Made by a program: the position numbers and the translations under genes. From Ammoniphilus resinae (GTDB lineage Bacteria; Bacillota; Bacilli; Aneurinibacillales; RAOX-1), in assembly GCF_017873965.1 (NCBI RefSeq), contig NZ_JAGGKT010000008.1:1-64000 (forward strand): DNA of 64,000 bases. Direction: 5' to 3'. The notes under the pieces are model-generated. The model was not told where the DNA came from. It saw only the letters and a list, made by a program, of their open reading frames with translations, and searched no databases. Below, one piece after another: positions 7,846 through 15,354 of this stretch; within the stretch, counting starts at the first letter, position 1, and each line of letters begins with the position of its first letter.

Positions 7846-8214
7846 ATGTTATTAGTAGGAATCGGCGGCATCTTTGGAGCAATTTCGAGATTTCTCATGG
7901 GGAAATGGATCACAAGCAAAACGCCAGCCACGTTCCCCTTTGGCACTTGGGTCATCAATATTACCGGTTCTTTTTTACTTGGACTTCTCGCAGTTCTACA
8001 TGTTCACCAGGCCATTCCGGATTGGACTTGGCTTGTCTTTGGAACCGGGTTTCTGGGAGCTTACACCACCTTCTCCACATTTGGGTATGAAACGATTACG
8101 TTTCTCGAGAAGAAATATACAAAAAGAGCAGTTATTTATGTTTCAACCTCCGTTATATTAGGAATTATATTTGCTTGGATTGGGGGACTCATCGGAAATG
8201 TCATCACATCGTGA
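7846..8214 (+). CDS. crcB: Fluoride exporter CrcB/Fluc, subunit 2
   Basis: A 122-residue paralogue of the preceding gene, with GGIFGAISRFLMG, pore asparagine in WVINITGSFLLG, and GFLGAYTTFSTFGYE. It probably forms the homodimeric or heterodimeric fluoride channel together with the first copy. Start ATG comes 2 bp after the previous stop, behind AGGAGGGTCGGAATAACC. Its last 17 bases overlap the ATG of the cadA frame at 8198, which argues that the three genes form one transcript. Confidence 0.93.
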   Translation: MLLVGIGGIFGAISRFLMGKWITSKTPATFPFGTWVINITGSFLLGLLAVLHVHQAIPDWTWLVFGTGFLGAYTTFSTFGYETITFLEKKYTKRAVIYVSTSVILGIIFAWIGGLIGNVITS

Positions 8215-10297
8215 GAAGAAAGTTTACCGTATATCCGGGCTCACTTGAGCCAGCTGTGCTTCTCGGTTCGAGAAGAATGTTAAAGAAATCCCCACCGTTG
8301 ACGAAGCCATGATAAACTTTGGAGCAGCTAAACTGTCTGTTTACGGGGATGCCTCCATAGAAGAATTAGAAAAAGCAGGGGCATTTGAAAATCTAAAAGT
8401 TGTGCCGGAAAACCAACAAGAACTGGTGGAACATGTCCCATTTTGGAAGAAGCATTGGAATGTGATCATCTCCGTCGTACTCCTTGTCATCGCGTGGAGT
8501 CTAGGAGAAGACTCTTTCTTCACCACAATACTTTATGCTGCCTCCATCCTTATTGGTGGGTACCGATTGTTTAAGGCGGGGCTGCAAAACTTAATCCGCT
8601 TACAATTTGATATGAAAACCTTAATGACCGTAGCGATTATTGGGGCAGCTGCCATTGGCGAATGGAGCGAGGGGGCCACTGTAGTTATTCTCTTTGCTAT
8701 TAGTGAAGTACTTGAAACCTACTCGATGGACAAAGCAAGAGAGTCCATTCGCTCTTTAATGGATATTGCCCCCAAACAAGCACTTATTCGCCGCGGCAAC
8801 AAAGAGTTGACGATAACGGTTGATGATATTGAAGTTGACGATATCCTGATTGTAAAGCCTGGACAGAAACTTGCCATGGATGGTGTGGTAGTAAAAGGTG
8901 CATCCACCATTAACCAGGCTGCCATAACAGGTGAATCGATCCCCGTATACAAAACGATAGAGGATGAAGTCTTTGCCGGAACACTGAATGAGGAAGGATT
9001 ACTGGAAGTAAAAGTAACCAAACGGGTGGAAGATACGACGATTGCCAAGATTATTCATCTTGTCGAGGAAGCACAGGCCGAACGGGCTCCCTCCCAAGCC
9101 TTTGTCGATCAATTCGCCAAATACTACACACCGTTTATCCTGCTCCTTTCCGCTTTGGTTATCGTGATTCCCCCGCTTTTGTTTGGCGGAGATTGGTATA
9201 CCTGGATTTATGAAGGCTTGGCTGTGCTCATCGTAGGCTGCCCTTGCGCTTTGGTCGTCTCGACTCCAGTTGCCATTGTCACGGCGATTGGGAATGCAGC
9301 GCGTAACGGCGTTCTAATCAAAGGTGGCATTCATTTAGAAGAAGCAGGCAAATTATCGGTGATTGCCTTCGATAAAACAGGCACTTTAACCAGGGGTGTT
9401 CCGGAAGTTACGGACTTTATCGCTTTTGGTGAAGACAAGGAATTATTAGGAATAGCCGCTGCGCTTGAAAAAGGGTCACAGCACCCTCTTTCCTCGGCGA
9501 TTTTACGAAAAGCGGAAGAAATGGGGATTGATTTTTACGCGCTAAAGGTCGGAGATTTTTCATCGATTACGGGTAAAGGGATTAAGGCGAAATTGAATGA
9601 TATCCTTTATTTTGTGGGCAGCCCCGGCCTTTTTAAGGAACTGTTGGTAGAAATCAGATCAGAGATATTGTCACAAATTGAAACCCTGCAAAAGCAAGGG
9701 AAAACGGTGATGGTCCTTGGAACGGAAAAAGAAATCCTAGCCTTGATCGCCGTTGCCGATGAAGTTCGTGAACATAGTAAGGAAGTCATTGCCCAACTCC
9801 ACCAGATCGGTATGAAAAAGACCGTCATCCTTACAGGTGATAACCGTGCAACTGCGGAAGCCATTGGTTCCGTTGTAAGGGTTAGTGAGGTGGAGGCAGA
9901 CCTTTTACCCCAGGATAAATTGGCCTACATTAAAAAACTTCGCAGTGAAGGTAATGTGGTTTCGATGGTCGGTGATGGCGTAAACGACGCTCCCGCCCTT
10001 GCCGCAGCTTCCGTGGGGATTGCCATGGGAGGGGCTGGAACAGATACAGCACTTGAGACGGCAGATATAGCCCTCATGGGAGACGATTTAAGAAAGTTGC
10101 CTTTTACCATCAAATTAAGTCGTAGGGCACTGCAAATTATCAAACAAAACATTACGTTTTCTCTTGCAATTAAGGCTGTAGCACTTCTCCTGGTTGTCCC
10201 AGGGTGGTTAACCTTGTGGATCGCTATCTTTGCCGATATGGGCGCCACCCTCATTGTGACCTTGAATGCCTTGAGATTGCTAAAGATTGGTAAATAG
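8198..10297 (+). CDS. cadA: CadA-type P1B ATPase with in-frame TGA in CxxC
   Basis: Cd/Zn/Pb-exporting P-type ATPase, close in sequence to the staphylococcal plasmid CadA. The clean frame starts at ATG 8198 ([16 protein letters not shown]), meets TGA at codon 17 (8246-8248), and continues [17 protein letters not shown] without shift. The TGA replaces the first cysteine of the HMA motif GLTCxxC. Downstream landmarks, counting TGA as residue 17: TGES (245-248), transmembrane CPC (348-350), phosphorylation loop DKTGTLT (Asp392), the HP dipeptide in [12 protein letters not shown] and GDGVNDAP. Total 699 codons. If TGA stops translation, the next in-frame ATG is 8309, without a Shine-Dalgarno, leaving the transport core intact but half the HMA domain gone. 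If TGA is read as selenocysteine, a Sec-x-x-Cys site results. A perfect hairpin lies 10 nt after the TGA. Confidence 0.85.
8246..8275 (+). promoter_or_regulatory. TGA plus SECIS-like hairpin in cadA
   Basis: TGA at 8246-8248 is followed after 10 nt by CTTCTCG-GTT-CGAGAAG (8259-8275), a perfect 7-bp stem with a loop beginning with G. Spacing of the loop from TGA (17 nt) and a G at the first loop position fit general bacterial SECIS rules. No selenium genes are in the window, so a chance hairpin next to a nonsense mutation remains quite possible. Confidence 0.4.
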
Positions 10298-10302
10298 TAA
10301 TT

Positions 10303-10370
10303 AGTGGAAAAGTTCCCGTTATTCATCAGATTGGTCCTGATTATCGTCGAATAACGGAATTTTTCCCACT
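10303..10370. repeat. Long imperfect hairpin after cadA
   Basis: AGTGGAAAAGTTCCCGTTAT at 10303-10322 pairs imperfectly with the segment ending TTTTTCCCACT at 10370. Inside the loop ATCAG / CTGAT form a second small stem. It begins 5 nt after the cadA stop and combines the AATAACGG and TAGTGG arm types seen elsewhere. Likely transcript-end structure. Confidence 0.65.
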
Positions 10371-10471
10371 ATCCGCTCTATCTCTACGAAAAATTTTCTA
10401 TCATTTCATACCATTCCCCAAATTTCGCATTATAATTTTGTTATATCCTTGTCATGAACGGAGGAGTTGCC

Positions 10472-10993
10472 ATGAATTTTAATCTAAGAGAAGCACTGGA
10501 GATTCTAGAACGCACACCGCAAACGTTGGAAATGTTTTTATTCGGTCTATCTGACGGATGGCTGCATTGTAATGAAGGCGAAGGAACCTGGAATGCTTCA
10601 GAAGTAGTTGAGCACCTCATTGAAGCAGAGAAAACAAATTGGTTTCCAAGACTGGAATTTATTTTGCAAGAAGGTGAAAGCAAACCCTTTCCTCCTTTTG
10701 ATCGATTTACCCATTTAGATGGTGAAAAAGAAACCTCCATTGAACAAAAATTGGCGTTGTTTAAGGAGATTAGAGCGCGCAATATAAATAAGCTGAAAGA
10801 AATCGAATCTACTCTAAATCTCGAATTGACAGGTTCACATCCTGAGTTCGGTGCAGTGAAGGTAAGAGAACTCATCTCTACCTGGGTAGTTCACGATTTA
10901 ACACATATTGCACAAATCGTTCGCGTGATGGCAAAACGATACGGCAAAGATGTTGGTCCGTGGATTTCCTATTTAGGTATCCTAAACAAATAA
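10472..10993 (+). CDS. DinB-family protein
   Basis: A 173-residue four-helix-bundle protein of the DinB/DUF664 superfamily. The metal-site histidines are visible in [10 protein letters not shown] (first) and [16 protein letters not shown] (second and third, HxxxH). Members include mycothiol- and bacillithiol-dependent transferases, but many have no known role. An upstream ATG at 10454 lies in frame, but GGAGGAG just before the ATG at 10472 decides the start. It stands alone between the cadA hairpin and the SASP gene; there is no damage-box evidence in the sequence. Confidence 0.85.
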   Translation: MNFNLREALEILERTPQTLEMFLFGLSDGWLHCNEGEGTWNASEVVEHLIEAEKTNWFPRLEFILQEGESKPFPPFDRFTHLDGEKETSIEQKLALFKEIRARNINKLKEIESTLNLELTGSHPEFGAVKVRELISTWVVHDLTHIAQIVRVMAKRYGKDVGPWISYLGILNK

Positions 10994-11018
10994 TGGATTT
11001 ATTTACCAAATGATTCTT

Positions 11019-11049
11019 TGAATATCTTCCTACCTTTTAAGGCATTAAT
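11019..11049 (+). promoter_or_regulatory. Sigma-G-like promoter of SASP gene
   Basis: TGAATA at 11019-11024 and CATTAAT at 11043-11049 are separated by 18 bp, close to the forespore sigma-G pattern (TGMATA, 17-18 bp, CATACTA-like). It lies about 50 bp before the SASP start, as expected for forespore-specific expression. Assigned by consensus only. Confidence 0.6.
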
Positions 11050-11095
11050 AATCTTACAAGCTTGTAAATCAATCACTGATAGGAGGAAGATTAAT

Positions 11096-11296
11096 ATGGC
11101 TAACAACAGTAATCAAAAACTTGTTTCTCAATCTTCACAAGCTCTTGATCAGATGAAATTTGAAATTGCTGCCGAATTTGGAGTTCAGCTAGGTGCTGAT
11201 CAAACTTCAAGGGCCAATGGCTCTGTAGGTGGAGAAATGACAAAACGTTTGGTTCAATTTGCGGAGCAAGCTCTATCCGGCGGAAGACTTCAATAA
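11096..11296 (+). CDS. Alpha/beta-type small acid-soluble spore protein
   Basis: A 66-residue SASP that coats and protects DNA in the dormant spore. Family signatures are visible: [15 protein letters not shown] with the Glu-Phe site where the germination protease GPR cuts (FE-IAAEFG), and the C-terminal [15 protein letters not shown] stretch preceded by RANGSVGG. Start ATG at 11096 follows AGGAGGAAGATTAAT; a longer in-frame extension to 11018 runs through the promoter and is rejected. A strong terminator follows. Presence of this gene shows that the organism forms endospores. Confidence 0.95.
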   Translation: MANNSNQKLVSQSSQALDQMKFEIAAEFGVQLGADQTSRANGSVGGEMTKRLVQFAEQALSGGRLQ

Positions 11297-11333
11297 ATGT
11301 AAAAATCCCGGTAATTTGCCGGGATTTTTACAT
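11297..11333. terminator. Bidirectional terminator between SASP and TIMP-like gene
   Basis: TGTAAAAATCCCGG and CCGGGATTTTTACA form a long stem with a short loop and T-runs in both directions. It serves the converging SASP (plus) and TIMP-like (minus) genes and overlaps the end of the latter. Confidence 0.9.
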
Positions 11334-11882
11334 TCTTCTCCTTCTTAACATGAGGAAAACTAAAATTCCCACTACGCCAATGGCTAGAATCCATACAAAT
11401 GGATTCAATCCCCCTAACTTTCCCTCAAGATTCACCTTCTCTGTGGGCACTTTTCCTTCTCCAAGTATAGTTAAATCCTCTTGAGCTGAAACCAATTCTG
11501 TTGTCCTATCACAGATAGTTGTTACAAGGTCTTTGCCACCATACATGGAAGATTCATTGGCGTAAACCAAGTACTCCTTCCCTTTTTCAAAATCAAAACC
11601 ACAATCACCACCACCAAGACCCGTGGTAATGAGCATTTGTGTAGAGGCCCCCCCTTTCCAAGCGGTTGATACCTCAAATAATACGGTTTTCTTCGGATTG
11701 AATTGGCTCTTCTCACGAATGTCGATAACTTTACCACCAAATACAACTGCTGACTTCTCAAGTTCTTCTTGTACAGCGGGTTTAGATGCACAAGAACAAG
11801 CATAGCCAACAGAAGGGATGGACACGGACATCAGACTAAATACAAAACAGCAGACAAGAACGAGTTGGATATTTTTTATCAT
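11328..11882 (-). CDS. Secreted TIMP/NTR-like membrane-anchored protein
   Basis: About 184 residues. A cleavable signal peptide (LVLVCCFVFSLMSVSIPSVG, then YACSCAS) is followed by a mature N-terminus CSCASKPAV, which resembles the Cys-x-Cys start of tissue-inhibitor-of-metalloproteinase/netrin-like folds. Further cysteines occur in GDCGFDF and TTICDRT. The C-terminus has one transmembrane helix (FVWILAIGVVGILVFLML) and an RRRR tail, as in a cell-surface anchored domain. GTG at 11894 is in frame, but GAGAGGTG lies 9 nt before the ATG at 11882. Bacterial relatives are of unknown function; an inhibitor role is not proven. Confidence 0.7.
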   Translation of the reverse strand: MIKNIQLVLVCCFVFSLMSVSIPSVGYACSCASKPAVQEELEKSAVVFGGKVIDIREKSQFNPKKTVLFEVSTAWKGGASTQMLITTGLGGGDCGFDFEKGKEYLVYANESSMYGGKDLVTTICDRTTELVSAQEDLTILGEGKVPTEKVNLEGKLGGLNPFVWILAIGVVGILVFLMLRRRRM

Positions 11883-11986
11883 TGGAATTTTCACCTCTCA
11901 TTCTCAGACGATTGCACGCAAGTGATTGTTTCACTTAATATCTGTCACTTTGTCCTTCATCCCCTGCCGAATCCGTCCCCCTAGCC

Positions 11987-12592
11987 TCACAAATCTTGCA
12001 ACTGAATCAGTGCTTTCTCCAAATACCATTTAGTAAAAGCTAGTGTTTCTCTTGCCTTATGCCAAGGCATCCAGAGGACTTCGGATTTTACCGTGGTTAC
12101 GATTGGATCACGATAATCCAAAAAATCCGCAATATCCTGGGACCTTGCCCCATGAAATTCATGTGTAATTATTAACGCTTTTTCCCAGTCGTTCTCGGAC
12201 ATAATCGCTTGACTGAAGAGTAAGTTCTGATAGGTACTGCGAGCTTGGTCTTCAATAAAAATGTGCTCTACAGGAATCCCTTTGCTTACAAGGTAGCGTT
12301 TCATTCCTTCGGCTTCGGTAATGGTGGACCCATTATAGTCCAGCCCACCAGAAACAATCACGTCAGAAAAGTATCCTTCCATATAGAGATCATAGGCTTT
12401 GTTTAGACGCTCTTGAAGACCTGGACTCGGATAATTATCCCACAATGACGCTCCCAACACGATGCCAACGTCTGATTTTGAAGGTTGCTGTTGCTCAACA
12501 GAATAGATCAGCCATTGGGTATAGAAGGTCCATACTAATCCTGACAACAAAAACACAAGCAAAAGTTTAACCGACCATTTTTTCATCATCAT
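11987..12592 (-). CDS. YdcF/SanA-like DUF218 membrane protein
   Basis: About 200 residues. An N-terminal membrane anchor (VKLLLVFLLSGLVWTFYTQW) is followed by a DUF218 domain with the family motifs SDVGIVLGASLW, VSGGLDYNGSTITEAEGMKRYL, IEDQARSTYQNLLFS and ALIITHEFHGARS. DUF218 proteins (SanA, YdcF, ElyC) sit at the membrane and affect envelope integrity or vancomycin tolerance in enterobacteria; the biochemical role is unsettled. Three consecutive ATG codons begin the frame and no clear Shine-Dalgarno separates them. Downstream there is no obvious terminator before the next gene. Confidence 0.82.
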   Translation of the reverse strand: MMMKKWSVKLLLVFLLSGLVWTFYTQWLIYSVEQQQPSKSDVGIVLGASLWDNYPSPGLQERLNKAYDLYMEGYFSDVIVSGGLDYNGSTITEAEGMKRYLVSKGIPVEHIFIEDQARSTYQNLLFSQAIMSENDWEKALIITHEFHGARSQDIADFLDYRDPIVTTVKSEVLWMPWHKARETLAFTKWYLEKALIQLQDL

Positions 12593-12720
12593 ATTGTCAT
12601 TATACTTTGCACCATTGGCTTATACTAGATCTATTAAATGTTTCTTCCATTCCAATCTGAAACCATTCTTCCTATTTTCCGTATATAAAATAAATCTTCT
12701 TTCAAAGGGGCTTATCCATT

Positions 12721-13512
12721 TTGCATGAATCGAAAGAATATCTATACAATGAACTAAAACTTATAGAAGCTTGGGAAAATGATCAAAAGGATTTGTGGTT
12801 TTGGGAAAAGATTGGCAGGCTTCCTTTCGCACTGTTAGATAAAATCACCCCAAAATTTATCCATGAAAAAGTGGGGATCGCTATTGATGAGTTAGGAAGT
12901 TATATTCAAACAGGCGGACAATATTTAGTCAGTGACCGGGACGTTATCAATAAATTTAATTCTGAATCCGAACCAATGACCCTAAGTAAGATAAGTCAAA
13001 TGCCCATCAGCATTTTAGATGGAGTTGCGAAGGAATTGGTGAAATCAAGGACCAACTTCGCAACTTTCCAAGGGGCAACCACGGGAATTGGTGGACTTTT
13101 CACTTTAGCTATCGATATCCCTCTCCTTCTTGGTTTATCGCTTAAAGTTCTTCAGGAAATGGCCTTATGCTATGGTTATGATCCGAAGGATAAGGCCGAG
13201 AGGATCTTTATTGTAAAATGCCTGCAATTTGCCTCATCAGACATCGTTGGGAAAAAGGCTATCCTTGAAGACCTTGCTATTTTCCATCAAGGCAAGCAGA
13301 ATAATCAAGTGGTTTCACAATTACAAGGATGGCGTGAAGTTGTCATGACGTATCGCGATAATTTCGGATGGAAAAAACTGTTTCAAATGATCCCCATCGC
13401 TGGCATGCTTTTTGGAGCATATCTTAATCGATCAAGCATTGGAGATGTCGCTGAAGCAGGCATGATGTTGTACCGAAAACGTAGAATCCTGGAACGTATA
13501 GCAAACCATTGA
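12721..13512 (+). CDS. EcsC-family protein
   Basis: A 263-residue protein of the EcsC family (PF12787). Seen are the N-terminal region DLWFWEKIGRLPFALLDKITPKF, a glycine-rich central segment ATTGIGGLFTLAIDIPLLLGLSLKVLQE that is probably membrane-associated, and a C-terminal MIPIAGMLFGAYLNRSSIGDVAEAG. In Bacillus subtilis ecsC follows the ABC transporter genes ecsAB; here it stands alone, as in many paralogues. Start is TTG, about 10 nt after AAAGGGG. Function unknown. It lies immediately upstream of the ArsR gene but has no operator of its own. Confidence 0.85.
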   Translation: MHESKEYLYNELKLIEAWENDQKDLWFWEKIGRLPFALLDKITPKFIHEKVGIAIDELGSYIQTGGQYLVSDRDVINKFNSESEPMTLSKISQMPISILDGVAKELVKSRTNFATFQGATTGIGGLFTLAIDIPLLLGLSLKVLQEMALCYGYDPKDKAERIFIVKCLQFASSDIVGKKAILEDLAIFHQGKQNNQVVSQLQGWREVVMTYRDNFGWKKLFQMIPIAGMLFGAYLNRSSIGDVAEAGMMLYRKRRILERIANH

Positions 13513-13544
13513 TTCCTTTATAAAGTGATGATAAGATATGCTTA

Positions 13545-13560
13545 ATCAAAATAATTTGAT
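13545..13560. promoter_or_regulatory. ArsR-type operator before arsR
   Basis: ATCAAAATAATTTGAT, with perfect ATCAAA / TTTGAT arms, lies 25 bp before the proposed arsR start. An identical copy, including flanking CTTAATC/GATG bases, lies at 13953-13968. This matches the TCAAA-n-TTTGA pattern of ArsR operators. Confidence 0.8.
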
Positions 13561-13585
13561 GTATACTCGAAGGAGGAGAACCTCA

Positions 13586-13921
13586 TTGTCCAATAATCTC
13601 CCCGTCCATGATCAAACTACGTCTACTATCGATTTTTCCAAGTACGAAACCAAGTTCAAAGCCTTAGCAGATCAGAAACGGCTGCAGATTATGTTTGAAC
13701 TCACTCAACGAGGCAGTACTTGCGTCTGTGATCTTTCAGAAATTGTGGAGATGCCGCAATCGAAATTGTCCTATCATCTGAAAATTTTACTCGATGCAGG
13801 TCTTATCCTCCGTGAGCTCAAAGGGACCTGGAGTTATTATGAACTAAACCATACAGAAGTAAATAATATTTTATCCCCTCAATTGTGTTGTATCTTCCGG
13901 AATAAAGATGGCTGTTGTTAA
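13586..13921 (+). CDS. arsR: ArsR/SmtB-family repressor, As/Sb-type
   Basis: A 111-residue winged-helix metalloregulator. The alpha-3 metal site is STCVCDLSE (Cys46, Cys48), the classical arsenite/antimonite type-1 motif ELCVCDL. The recognition helix is MPQSKLSYHLKILLDAGL. The C-terminus adds Cys101-Cys102 and Cys110-Cys111, extra thiols seen in some thiol-rich ArsR proteins. Start TTG follows CGAAGGAGGAGAACCTCA; an in-frame ATG at 13538 would begin inside the operator and is rejected. Two identical operators suggest autoregulation and control of the following MATE-gshF unit. Confidence 0.88.
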   Translation: MSNNLPVHDQTTSTIDFSKYETKFKALADQKRLQIMFELTQRGSTCVCDLSEIVEMPQSKLSYHLKILLDAGLILRELKGTWSYYELNHTEVNNILSPQLCCIFRNKDGCC

Positions 13922-13952
13922 ATCCCGGATGTTACATTTTTTTGGGTACTTA

Positions 13953-13968
13953 ATCAAAATAATTTGAT
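13953..13968. promoter_or_regulatory. ArsR-type operator before MATE-gshF
   Basis: An exact second copy of ATCAAAATAATTTGAT, 39 bp before the MATE start. TTGGGT and the AT-rich operator itself could form the promoter, so binding would block polymerase. It links arsenic sensing to the MATE and glutathione genes. Confidence 0.8.
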
Positions 13969-14007
13969 GATTGAATTTTAGCTACAGCGATAAAGAAGGT
14001 GCATGGA

Positions 14008-15354
14008 TTGAATGGTAAGTATGATTTGACGGAAGGTCCGATATCGCCTGCTTTGATGAAATTAACCTTGCCGATTATCGCGACTAATTTTATTTCTACA
14101 ACATATGGGCTCATTGACATGATTTGGATCGGAAGGTTAGGAAGCGGACCGGTTGCTGCGGTTGGGACAGCGATTTTCTATGTAAACCTGGCAGTCGCCT
14201 TGTTTACAATCATTTCCATTGGTACCGGGATCAAAGTTGCCCATAGCATAGGAGCGGGAAAAGAAGAGGAAGCCCAGGTATATATTCATAATGCTTTCTT
14301 GATGTCTTTATTTCTAAGCATTCTGTATATGGTATTCATTATTTTTGCAAAAACTCATCTTATCGGTTATTTCGAGTTAGACCGTGCAGAAATCGAGCAG
14401 ATGGCTTCACAGTATCTCCTTATTTCGATTGCCGGAACGGTCTTTTCGTTTTTTAATATTTTGTTCAGCACCGTCTTCACCTCCATGGGAAACAGTGAGC
14501 GGCCATTCCGCGTACAAACCGTTGGTTTCCTTGTAAATCTTATACTGGATCCTTTACTTATTTTTGGGATTGGGCCCATACAGGGACTTGGAGTTTCCGG
14601 AGCAGCTTCGGCCACGTTACTCGCAAATGTTATGGTGACAGTTTTATTTATTTTGTATGCCAAAAACTTACGCTTTCTGCCCCGACCCTATACCTTTAAT
14701 ATGCATCAAATAAAAGAGGTCCTTCGGTTGGGAGGCCCAATTACGGTACAGCGGGTTACCTTCATTTTTATATCAATCATCATTGCCAAAATTATAGCTC
14801 AGTGGGGACCTGATGCCATTGCCGCACAAAGAGTTGGCATTCAGATTGAATCCATTTCCTATATGACGATCGGTGGGCTTCAAGGTGCCATCGCTGCTTT
14901 TATCGGGCAGAATTTTGGAGCACATAAGCATGACCGGATTAAAAAGGGCTATCAGAACGCTTTGTGGATCACAGTGATATTTGGAAGTTTGATCTCTTTA
15001 CTATTCATTCTATTACCAGGTCAAATTTTCTCCTTGTTTTTATCGGATAAAACCAGTCTTATGCTTGGAACGGATTATATGAGGATCATCGGATTTTCCC
15101 AATTGTTCATGTGCCTGGAGCTGATGACGGTTGGAGCCTTCAATGGCATTGGAAAAACCTATATTCCTCCTATTTTCAGCATTATCCTAACAGCCTTGAG
15201 AATTCCGATGGCAATCGTATTATCGGGACCTTTCGGTTTAAACGGGGTTTGGATGTCCATTGCAATAAGCAGTGTGCTCAAAGGAATTATTCTTGTCTTC
15301 TGGTATTTGCGGACGCTTGGAAAAATTACAAGAGAGTTGAAAGTAGGTAGATGA
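14008..15354 (+). CDS. MATE-family efflux transporter
   Basis: About 448 residues with 12 predicted transmembrane helices and two homologous halves (first: PALMKLTLPIIATNFIST...MIWIGRLGSGPVAAVG; second: EVLRLGGPITVQRVTFIFIS...IAAQRVGIQIESISYM). The family exports drugs or organic cations in exchange for Na+ or H+. Start TTG at 14008 lies 7 nt after AAGAAGG; GTG at 13999 would overlap that site. The stop overlaps the gshF start (ATGATGG), showing translational coupling. With an ArsR operator ahead and gshF behind, export of thiol-conjugated arsenic or antimony is an attractive inference, not shown by sequence. Confidence 0.9.
   Translation: MNGKYDLTEGPISPALMKLTLPIIATNFISTTYGLIDMIWIGRLGSGPVAAVGTAIFYVNLAVALFTIISIGTGIKVAHSIGAGKEEEAQVYIHNAFLMSLFLSILYMVFIIFAKTHLIGYFELDRAEIEQMASQYLLISIAGTVFSFFNILFSTVFTSMGNSERPFRVQTVGFLVNLILDPLLIFGIGPIQGLGVSGAASATLLANVMVTVLFILYAKNLRFLPRPYTFNMHQIKEVLRLGGPITVQRVTFIFISIIIAKIIAQWGPDAIAAQRVGIQIESISYMTIGGLQGAIAAFIGQNFGAHKHDRIKKGYQNALWITVIFGSLISLLFILLPGQIFSLFLSDKTSLMLGTDYMRIIGFSQLFMCLELMTVGAFNGIGKTYIPPIFSIILTALRIPMAIVLSGPFGLNGVWMSIAISSVLKGIILVFWYLRTLGKITRELKVGR

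Noticed and set aside
9925-10326. 133-codon minus-strand ORF opposite cadA
   Set aside because: Lies opposite conserved P-type ATPase motifs and runs into the hairpin after cadA; no family similarity.
11018-11095. 26-residue N-terminal extension of the SASP
   Set aside because: It would be translated through the sigma-G-like promoter; the ATG at 11096 has a strong ribosome site and gives the normal SASP length.
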